Below are positions 39,301 to 51,300 of a stretch of 64,000 nt of DNA, in pieces. The notes under the pieces were generated by a model. That model saw only the letters and a list, made by a program, of their open reading frames with translations. It did not search any database and was not told the DNA's origin. This stretch comes from Glandiceps talaboti. Lineage: Eukaryota; Hemichordata; Enteropneusta; Spengelidae. The stretch is taken from assembly GCF_964340395.1 (NCBI RefSeq), contig NC_135568.1:12579276-12643275 (forward strand). Direction: 5' to 3'. Numbering within the stretch: the stretch's first letter is position 1; each line of letters begins with the position of its first letter. Made by a program: the position numbers and the translations under genes.

Positions 39301-42300
39301 CAGAGAAGTCGATACTTCCTGAGCAAGAAGCAACAGTCATGTTTCTGCCAGAATTTGATGAAAAGCACTTTGCTGTAGATGAGGATGAGGAGGGAGTTTA
39401 TAGTCTTGTGAAGGAAGAAGAAAGAGAAAGTGTACAAGAGAGAGACCTTCCTGATGTTGTTCAGGATGGGAGATATATACAGCAAGATGGAGATGATGCC
39501 CACATCTACAGTGATAGTGATGATGATGCGCCATGTGCAGAAGTAGACTCACATGGCAAGTATGTGCTTGATGCAGATGTTGTTCAGGACCAGAGATACC
39601 AGGATGAAAGATACCACATTCTGAGTGATAGCGATGCTGAACCTGATGCAGGAGGACAGCAGAATGGATATATCCAAGATGGAGATATTGTTTATGATTC
39701 AAGATATCCAGATGAAAGATATCATATCCTAAGTGACAGTGATGTAGAGCCTGAGGATGTGGTCCCGTCAGGAGAATTACGCGACAGTGATTCTGATATT
39801 GAGGAAGATGTTGTACCCTCAATTCATCAAGACACCCTATCCAGCCAACCTCCCCCTCTGCCAGGTACTCTGCCTCCTGTGAAAGATGTTAGAAGTCATG
39901 ATCTTGACAGTGATGATAATGAGCTAGTAGAACACTATGAGATCTCCTTAGAATCAACAGTTGATAATGAACCAGTCATGCACTTGGATATCCATGACAG
40001 ACGCCAACAGTTTATCGCTGTTTATAGTGATGATGACAGTGCAACAGAGGATCTAGTACCGCCATCGTATGAAAGTGCAGTCACTGGTCAACATCTAAAG
40101 GATATCAGTGATATTGTCATAGAAGTCAGTGATGAAGATATCGAAGATAACATAGATGGAGTTCCAACTATTGAGATAACTGAGCCATCTCTGTCACCTG
40201 ATGTGAGGAAATCTCCACCTGCTGTAGAAGCACTTACAAAAGTCTTTGTTGTTGAAACTGAACATGCTTACACTGATGATCTTGAAACAAAAAATATTAA
40301 GTCTGAATCTAGAGATGATGCTGAATCAGGAGCTGATAGCGATAGTTCTATTAGTAGATCACCAACCATTGAGATCCTTGAATTAGAACAGAGAGCTTCT
40401 GGATCAAGTAGGCCTAGTAGTGATGCAGAAGGTTTGTCTAATCCTGCCAGCCTAGAAGCAAGCGCAGAGTTTGAGGGGCCAGAGGATGTTGCATTTGAGG
40501 GACACATGCATCGCTCCCCGAGTGATGACACTAATGGTAATTATATGGACTCCATGCCAGTCGTTGTGGTACAGGAACCATCACCAACAGAATATGAACT
40601 TGACATTAGCCATGAGATAGCACCATCTGAGGACAGTGTAATAGAAGAACCTGAGAATAGTTATCAACAAGTTGAAGTTGAGGGAGAGGAAAATGAAGAG
40701 GTAGTAAGTTTTACAGGCACTGAAGAGGAAATTGTAGACAAGAAAGAAGAGGTTGAAGATTTGCGTGTATCTTCCAGTGACATGCAGGAAGCCATTCCTA
40801 GTGAGCATGTGGATGATGTAAGTAGTATGCATCCACAGGTAAAAGAGGTATTGATTATGCAGGCTCCACCACCAGTCTCAGAAAGTGCTCCAGAAACTGA
40901 TTACACTGCCAATGATGAGGATCCCTCTCCAAGTCCAGTGATGGAAGGGGAAATGATAATTGTAGCAGCAACACCTGTCATTGTTGAAAGTGTTCCAATG
41001 ACAGATTACTCTGTCAATGAGGAAGATCCCTCCCAAAGTCCAGTCATTGAGGACATTATGGTTAATCCGGTGGAAACATCTGATATTGTGGAAAGTGCTC
41101 CAATGACAGATTACTCCATCAATGAGGAAGATCCCTCCCAAAGTCCAGTTGTTGAGGAGAATATGGTTATTCCGATGGAAACATCTGGTATTGTGGAAAG
41201 TGCTCCAATGATCGATTATGACATCAATGAGGAAGATCCATCCCAAAGTCCAGTCATTGAGGAGGTTATGGTCATTCCGGTGGAAACATCTGGTATTGTG
41301 GAAAGTGCTCCAATGACAGATTACTCCATCAATGAGGAAGATCCCTCCCAAAGTCCAGTCGTTGAGGAGGATATGGTTATTCCGGTGGAAACATCTGGTA
41401 TTGTGGAAAGTGCTCCAGTGACCGATTATGCCATCAATGATGAGGAACTTGCTGCAAGTCCTGACATTGAGGAGGTTATGGTTATTCCGGTGGAAACATC
41501 TGGTATTGTGGAAAGTACTCCAATGATCGATAATGCCATCAATGAGGAAGATCCCTCCCAAAGTCCAGTCGTTGAGGAGGTTATGGTCATTCCGGTGGAA
41601 ACATCTGGTATTGTGGAAAGTGCTCCAGTGATCAATTATGCCATCAATGATGAGGAACTCGCTGCAAGTCCTGACATTGGGGAGGTTGTGGTTATTCCGG
41701 TGGAAACATCTGGTATTGTGGAAAGTGCTCCAGTGATCGATTATGCCATCAATGATGATGAACTCGCTGCAAGTCCTGACATTGAGAATGATTCTACTAC
41801 TGATGCAAATGATGAGAATGACTTGAAGATTGAAATCCATGAGAGACGACAACCTATCGAAAGTAACATCAGTGTAACTGCTTTGACGAGAGAAACATTA
41901 CGGCAACATTCGGAGCATTCCATAGATGGCTATACAACTCTTGAACATGAGAGAGTTGGCAATGGGATAGATGGTCACTTCAGAGTTGACCGGTTGACAT
42001 CTTTGCGGGGTCAACATGATGACCTTGGTGCTGATTCTGATTCGGTGCGATCCATTGCATCCTCTACAGTCGCATCATATACAGATGATGATGATGAAGT
42101 TCTTGAAGATGATGATGATGATGATGATGACGATGATCTATCTATTTCATCCTCTGATGACGAACTTGACTTTACTGCCATGGCAACCATCTATGAAGAC
42201 TCTTTCAAGAGATCAGGGGGTGGGATAAAAGATATGGAGAGACCACACCGACCAACTCCACCACCATCACCAAAAGCATCACCAAAGAAGAAAGAAAGTT

Positions 42301-45300
42301 TAGAGATTGACAACTTGACCAAGAAGATGTCATTGAAACAGGGTGAAGTATTGGAATCAGCCGAAGATGTCTTGACCTCAGCCACTCAGGTAGGGAAGTT
42401 AAAGTTAATACAGCCATTACAGAAATTATCTAATAAATTTACTTGTATCTACCAGTGACAAAATTGACATGGGCACTCAGCTACATTTACCTGCTTACGA
42501 CCCATAACCAAACGAAGGTAGGGAATTTTGATGAAATGACTTGGAAACTCACATAGATTTTACCTACTTACCACCCTTAACAAAAACACTGGGAGGGAAC
42601 CCTGGTAGAATGACTGGGGAGAACTCACAGGTAGATTTTACCTACTTACCACCCTTGACAAAAATGCTTGTAAGGGACCTTGGTAAACTCAGATTTTACC
42701 TACTTACCACCCTTAACAAAAACACTGGTAGGGGACCCTGGTAAAATGACTGGGAACTCGTAGGGTAGGTATCACCACCCTAAAAAATGTGGTATGACAG
42801 AGATCACAATGATAATGATCAGTAATATGATTTGACATTGAACTAAACCTATGTATGTCTATTTGTTTTATTTGTATCAGATGAGAGAACTCCATGATCA
42901 AGTTGAGGAACTTGAAGCTGTTATTTCCAGACTGGAGAAACAAGTCGTTATGGATGAGCCTTCACAGGAAAGTGGTACCAGTGATACAGAAATGGCAGCA
43001 GCTCCTCCGGTCGAACTAAAACAGGTATATATTATACCCTGAAATTTTGATTTAGAAGGGATTTGTTATTCTGAAGTATTTCTATAAAAACGTGAAAAGT
43101 ACTGTCAACAACTGTACATATAATGGTGATTTTAGTGTCATCAAAATACTGCATCAACATTAACATTTTACAGAATAGTTTAATTAAAGTTTAATTGCAC
43201 TAATATCATCTAATTAAAAGTGTTTATAAACTCTTTAAAGGGAATATCAAAGGTACTTTCATGAACTTTAGATTCTGGAGTAATTTTATATAACCTACAT
43301 TACACACGATTTCAGAAAAAACATTGTCTCACATTTGGAGATTTTTGTTGTGGGCCACATTGCCTCATTGGAGTCAGCAGAAATGTTTATGCAATGGTTG
43401 AACAATGAATATTCATGACTTGAGTAAAAAAATTCATAAATATTCATGTTTTCACTGAAGGTAATATTACTTAGTAGTCATGAATATTCATTGATCACCT
43501 ATTACATATGCATATCTCCTGACACCCATAGCAAAACATGGCCCACACCAAAGATCCCCTAATGAAGGACAACTTCAACTTGATGTTTCTCTGAAATTGC
43601 TTGTAATGTAGTAGGTGATGTAAAATCATGAAATGACTCTAAAACCCATAGTTTCTGAAAATGCTGTTATTTCCTGGAGCAGTGTTCCCATTTAAGAATA
43701 GCCTGGACGTCATTGGCAAAATGTTTGATGTTGTGATGTCACCCTTTTCTTACCAAAGATTAATGTTTTGTGTGCGTTTTGTCAAAGTTTAAAAACCACC
43801 GTTATGATTGATGCTTTTACAAGAGTTTTATTCTTTTGAGAAATGTATTTTCTGAATGATTTTTATTTTCAGGGTCAACAGTTAGTCGTTGCTGAGGTGA
43901 ATTTCCAACCAGAGGATAGACCAGTAACTGATGAAGTTAAGAAACCACAGGTAAAAAAATAAGAAACAAAAGTGGTCCGCAAGGCACATTCAGTGTTCAA
44001 GCTGCATTAGTTGTAACTGGAGTGTAATTATTTCCATCAGATAACAATGATATATTCACTGAAAATTGTTAAAATAACAGTGTACATGGAAATTAGGGTA
44101 TCGATTGTATCCAAAAATAGTACTGGTACAGTAACAGGTTCAAATCATTATCATGTTGGCGTTGTTGGTTTTCGGGTGCGGACCCAAAAATCAATTTGAT
44201 TAGATTTATTGTACCATGTTATGTTTACAACTACAAAAATAACCTTACCCATGTGTGAGTCAATACTGTTCAGGGTGTACGATATTAAGAGTAAGTTGTA
44301 AAATTTAACAAGGCAGTTTCAAAAAAATGCACTGGTTGCAGGTATTGCAGCTTTTAAATTCATTAAATTTGTCACTTACTTTTCTTAGTCATCACAAATG
44401 TGTATTTCAATTATTATTGCATGGATGACTTGATAAAAATTGTGTTATTCATGCAGGAACAACTTGTAGAAGATGTTCAAGCACTGGAAGAAGAGTTGCT
44501 TGAAGCTACAGTCGACAACACTGAAACTGAAGTAAGATTTCTTGTGTCATTTCATCAGTTGTTTGTTGTAAGGTGTCCAAGTCAACTTTGTTAGTCACCT
44601 ATATTAGTCATTGCAATACAATGGCATACATTTATGCATATTGCTAGAGGGCACTATATATTATGCCCACTTGAAGATGCTGTTTATCATTTCTACCACT
44701 AGAGGGCACTGTTTGCCATCTTTGTCACAAATTGGTGCCGTTTATTATCTCTGCCACTGGAGAGGGCTATTTATTGTCCATTTAGCCCCCATTTTTCCTC
44801 ATCTGGGTGCGTTTTTGTGACACTTCTTTAAAAAATGATTGAGGTTGGTAACTAGTTTATGGGCATTGTGTACACTGACATTCATCAGGAATAGGCTCAT
44901 GATGACGCTATATATTCGGCTACTGTAATGTAAGCAAGTTTAGTGTACAAAACTTGACATCTACTTTTGCAAGGTTAGTGAACATTAGTTGATATTTGAT
45001 GTCTGGCTTTTTCGATAATCACAGAAAAGTGCAGCCTCAGCAGTCAGAATGATTACTGACACAGCACTCAAGGTGATCTCATCCACTGAGAAGTTCATCT
45101 CAGATGAGCAAGGAGCCGCAGGAAGTAATTCCGACAATGATGATGGGGAACCACTGACAAGATTACACATTAGTGAAGAAGAAGAAGAACCAAGAGAAGG
45201 TAAACTTCCTGTTGTGTCATCTAAGCCTCTTTGATTTCTTTCTTTTTATCTCCTTTTCTGTCTAGACTGGAAGGTTTGGTGTTGTTACATTTCTTTGATT

Positions 45301-48300
45301 ACTGGTCGCAAACTACCTACAACAGCAGCTCAGACTGACAAATCGTTGAGCCTACTTCTCTGTGAGACATTGTCACAACTTGAGTGCAGCATAGTTGATC
45401 TTTACAAACACAAAATTACCATATACGAATATAATGAGTCATCTACAGTATCAGATAGCATTGTACTTAATTCTGACCTCCGACCTTTCCATCTCTAAAT
45501 TACAAGTTTTAACAATCTTGTGAATATGATGCAAATTACATTTACTTGAGATTTTGACCTCTGACCTTTCACCCTCAATAGAAAAACAGCACTGGTTAGA
45601 CATCAAATTAGAAGTGATGGAACCAGATATTACAGTGGAACCTCTAGAAAGATCATCCAGCACTAGAAGCTCAGGCTCTAAAGTACATGATGAAGTTGCT
45701 GCAATTGAAGAAAGGGTGAGTAGTACTGGAGAGTACCCAAAGAGCCATACCACTAGAGGGTGGTATTTATTTTCCAGGCCTTCCTAATTTATTGTTCATG
45801 CCACCAGATGGCGCTATTCATTATTCGTGCCACTAGAAAGCGCTATTTATTATTAATGACAGTAGAGGGCACTGTTTATAATGTAATTAGAGGGTACCAT
45901 TTTTCAACAATTGTTGAACATTATGATAATGTAATTTTATGTGCGTGCAGGTGTCTCAGCATTGGTATTGCAAGTACAGAGACTGTGTTGAATAGTGCAG
46001 TTACATTTCATCTATCAAAGCTGATCTTGAAATCAAAGTAGCTGTACGCTAAAGTCTTGAATTTTCTTTTCTTTTTTCATCTGCCAGGTTTACATGTCAG
46101 CAGGGAAGGTGTTCTCGTTGGAGGATAAAGTGAAACAACTAGAAAACCAAGTTGAGGACATCAATGAAAACTCACCTGAACAACAACTATTAGATTTAGA
46201 AGACAAGGTAGCACTAGCAATAGCGCAAGTAGCACAGAGTGAACGACAGGTAAGGACGTCCAAACTGAGCACGCTCAAATACAAATCCATGCCCAGATGC
46301 AAATCCTAAAAGAGCATGCTCAGATGCAAAGGACGATATAGGCAGTATTTGTAGCATACAGTGCTAGCAAATCTGGGGTGTTCAGTTGGAGACCCCTCCT
46401 TCAACGGTCATGGTAACCATGACGATTCAAAGTGACAATGGCAGGTTGTTTCCATAATAGTGATTAATTCAGTGGAATGATACATTTCCCATAATGCATC
46501 ATTCAAGATGGCACCCGATGCAGAATAAATTTGCACAGTTTTCAAGTAGCATGGATACCAAGATTCACAATATGTAATTGAAAAACGTAATAATTAATTG
46601 TTTGTTTTATTTTGTTTTATTTTGTTTTTATTTTGACCTAATGTGTATGTCATAATTTTTTTGTTACTAAATATTTTCTTCCTGTGTGCACTGCACCGCA
46701 CCAGTATTTTATTTCACAAATAGTAAGTGTGTAGTTTTATTTTATGTTAATAGGTGAGGGGTTGTCATTTGATTCATGGTGACATCATCATCAACTCAGA
46801 TAAACATGGAATAGAACATTCTGAGCATCTGTCCGTCTGTCTTATTATGCCTGTCTGTCTGTCTGTCTGTCTGTCTCTCTGTCTGTCTCTGTCTGTCTGT
46901 CTGTCTCTCTGTCTGTCTATATCTATTACTGCTTAATTGACGTGTTCACCCTAGTTTGTTGACAGTACATGTCTCATTGTAATATCATTAACATTAGTCC
47001 CATCTTAACTTCATTTTTCAATGAATGCTTCATATTACTCCAATATACTGAAAACGTGTTTTGGTTAACTGTTTTCATTTGCTGGACATCATGGTGGGCA
47101 TTCATAATTTTCCATGTTTTGGGTACAGACCTAAAAGTATTTCCATAACAATTTAATACCTGTGGTATAAAGCATAGTTCAAGGGTTACAGTGTGTGTAA
47201 CTTTATGATTTGCAACTTTATGGACTTTGCATATTTAGTGAAAAAAGCAAAAAAAAAGCAAAAAAACCCCCAATCTGTAGTAGTAACTGTATACATGCTC
47301 AGTCTAATGGACATTTGACTATTGCAATTTTGGTATTTGACTCAAGATCAGCTCATAGGCTATATGATATGATATGATATAGTATGATATGATATGGTAC
47401 AGTACGGTATGATACGATACAATATATATGATATATGATATGATATGATTACCTTTGTGTCAGGTTAAAATATACTTATTTCACCCCAACCCTACAGAGT
47501 CATGTGGAAAAAAGCCTAGATAAATACAGCTCTCATCTAGAATTTAGATAATCTATAAAACTGATTTTGTGACAAAATTTTCAATTATTAGTTTATATGT
47601 GTAAAAATCACAACCCAGTCTAGTAGGGACTTAACAAATGATGAAATAGCCCCCTCTATAGTCAATGTTCAGTATATATTTAACATAGAATGAAGTAGTG
47701 GGATTTCAAATCTAAGCCAAAATTATTCAAAATTTCTCATGTCTTCTATTACTATGGCAACGGATTGTATCTGTTGAAAACAATTGAAAAGTGTTTTACT
47801 CCATACATGTATATGAAATGAAGTAATATCTCCTGATGTTTCTGTTACTATGGCAACAGGTGTTATCAGTTGAAGCAAGAATAGCAGCCTTAAATCAAGC
47901 CAGCAGGGGATCTATAGGGGGCGCTAAAAAGTACAGTGCGCAGTATTCCCTGGACTCTAGTCTTCCAATCAGAGCTGAAGCCAGCCCTGTTCTACCGCCA
48001 CGGAGAATACAAAGTGAAAAAATACCTGAACAGCCTCTGGAGGAAAGGATAACTGTTCAAAAGAGACCAGCTACTCTTCACGTGCATCCCAAACATAAAA
48101 AGGAAGAATCGAGCTCTAAAAAGAAAGGGTTTCTAAAGAGATTGACATCACCGCTTAAATCCAGGGCATCATCAAGTACGGGTAAGTACATGTCAAAATT
48201 ACCTAATGTGTATCAAATATTTTTTGCCTTCTTTAGACTATGGAAAAGGTAGTGTTTGTAGCCAGGCAACCATTGTTCATGCAAATGTAACCACGATTTC

Positions 48301-51300
48301 TTAATTTACTTGTATCCCATGATACAATTAAGGAGTCCAAATATACAAGTGACAAGTAAGTTAAGGAGTCTAAATATACAAGTGACAAGTAAGTTAGGGA
48401 GCTCACTTATACAAGGGACAGATAAGTTAAGGAGTCCAAATATTCAAGTGACAAGTAAGTTAGGGAGCTCACTTACACAACATGTCTAAATTTGTAATAT
48501 GACAAACTCATTAATATTAACAGTAATCCTTCAAAAAAGAGCCATTTCTGTCTTTAAACTTAGATGGCTAATAATTATGAGTATAAAAAAATTGTGGAGA
48601 TTGTTGGCTTTGTCATCACTATGGCGATCCAAAAAGCTAAAACTGGAATATATGCTAATTACTTAGAAGCGTTAACAATATGAATATAGAAATATGTAAA
48701 TGAGGCACCAATTGACACAGAGATATGTAAATGAGGCACAAATTCATACTGATATGCAAATGAGGCACCAATTGACAGGTAACTACTGAATATCATCTGC
48801 CAAAAGTCACATTTACTGTATTTATTTTTAAAAGATGTGTGACACACACAAACACAAACAAAACAAAAAACTTCAGAATTGAGTGACTTTTGAGAGCCAA
48901 TTTTATTTTATCTTGTAGAAGAGCATGGTGCAGCTGGAGGTAGTGACAGCAAACAATCCAAGAAATCACAGAAGACTGAAGGTGGAGAAGTGAAAAAATC
49001 AAAACATCGCCGTCGTGGATCTGTCAAAGGAATTGCAGCGATGTTCGAAAAACGGTCATCCAAAGATACAAGTGACAAGTAAGTTAAGGAGTCCAATTAT
49101 ACAAGTGACAGTTAACTAAGTTATGGGGTCCAAAGGTACAAATGACAAATGAGTTAGGGAATCCAAATATACAAGTGACGAGCAAGTTACGGCATGCAAA
49201 GATGATTTTATGCCCTGTCGCATGCACAAAATTCATTTCACACAGTATCTCCAAAATACCAGGCAAAATATGCATACAAAAATAACTTTTCTACAAGCAT
49301 GTTCTGTCTTTCTACATCAGATCTACAGGCAAAAGTGGTTCAGCAAGTGGACAGTCAGTGAGGGAGCCCTCTGGAGACAGCAGAAGTGAACAACCAGGGG
49401 AGCGGTCTTTCAAGGGTAAACTATCACACGAATATTTTGTCTCAAAACACTTGAACCTGAGAACACTGTATTGCGTGGAGGTGTGTGTGATCTAGGGAGT
49501 GGATCTTGACCTTGGCCAGCTGCAATTTTCAAGGGTAAAAGTCTAGTCCTCTGTGTGTGCCATTTATGCCGCCTGGTTCCAAGGTTTATTCACCTGCATG
49601 GCACAAATCCATCACTTGGCAGCTATAACTTGTGGCAAGATCTGAAAGAGTATTACAAGCTTACGCTAGCTCATATTGAGTTATCACTCATTGCTTAATA
49701 CCTTATCTACCAGCGGCTTCATTCTTATTGCTTCAAAAAACATCCCTAAATGTCAGCTTCACGATATAACCAGCAAGCTTTTACCAATTTTCATAGCCAT
49801 TTATCACCAATAAACTTTTTTTCTCGCTGAACTAATAAACCCTTTTCACGTTTCATAATCTATTGCACCATTTTTCATCTTTTTAATATAATGATTTTGA
49901 AATTTGCTATCATACGAAAACAAATACTGAATTTTTAGATGATTCTAATGTCAATTTTTCTACAATTTTTTGTCTTTTTTCTATTCAAAAGAGGAGTCAA
50001 CATAACAAAGAAAAAGGTATACATATCTTGGAAGCCTCTCTATATTTAGGCGGGTGGGGTTAAAAGTTCTTTGCATGTAGCGCTTTAGAAATATGTAAAC
50101 ATTTTACTTTTTGTTGTCGGTTGTCTTAAGTTTTTGCGTTGTCCCAAGTCTGTTATCGTGTGGATAATGTTATTGTATTGACTTATCTTATTCTTAACCC
50201 TAAAACTTATTCAATTTATAATAGCCCCATGAAAGTCGAGTGGATCTCCCTGGTATGTGTTCTTTCTACACAGCCTGTATACTCAGCATTGACTCAATTG
50301 TAGCATTTCTTGGCCACGCCTCATTATCAAATCACCGTAAAATTAGCATATTTTGTGTTGACAGTTAAGGTTACTTTTGGAAAGGTCACATTTCCATATA
50401 TGGCCAAGTAGGTCATATCTGGCTATTAGTGTGTAAAGGTCACATTTCCATATATGGTCAATTAGGTCACATGTGGTTATTTATGCAAAGGGTCACATTT
50501 CCATATATGGCCAATAAGGTCACATCCGGTTATTTGTGCAAAGGGCACATTTCCATATATGGCCAAGTAGGTCATATCTGGCTATTAGTGTGTAAAGGTC
50601 ACATTTCCATATATGGTCAATTAGGTCACATGTGGTTATTTATGCAAAGGTCACATTTCCATATATGGTCAATTAGGTCACATGTGGTTATTTATGCAAA
50701 GGTCACATTTCCCATATATGGTCAATAAGGTCACATCTGGGTCACTTATCTCAATCAACATGATATAGGCATCAAGTCTACTTATTCAACCAATCAGGTA
50801 ACCATTAAAAATACTGAATTTGAATTACTGACTTCACAGGCTGTGTGGAAGGACCACTTACCAGGTTGACTGACTGTCCTGCCTGCTACAGAGGCTATAT
50901 TTATATTAACACATTTTTAGCCCCCACCATATGCATAATTCATCTAACCCATCCAATAACAAGCTTTTCAACATGAGACATGTTAAAATAGATATCTCTC
51001 AAATTAGCTAAATAAATAACAACCTGTCTAGCGTTCCATTTTCCAACATGATTCTTATCAACATAGATAAATTCAAAATTAGCCAAAAGTCTAAAAATTT
51101 GTGGCAGGCATAACTTTTGACTGTTGTGAAAATGTGGTTACAAGTTACAAATTGAAATGAAAAATTGAAAGATATACTGCTCCAATAACAACATTGAATG
51201 AGTTCAAGTGTTCAAAGTGTTCATTGGTCCGCAAAAATGTCCAGAAAAGTTTAAAATTTTAGCATAATTGGTATTTTGTGAGAATGATATAATGTAAAGG

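Noticed and set aside
40878-41852. 324-residue open frame on the minus strand
   Set aside because: Antisense shadow of the 105-bp repeats in the giant exon; the plus strand has the splice borders, phase and composition of the real gene.
42390-42458. Read-through to the stop at 42456
   Set aside because: CAG|GTAGGG at 42389 is a good donor, and the next exon (42881) continues the frame with a coiled coil. An intron-retention isoform is possible but not supported.
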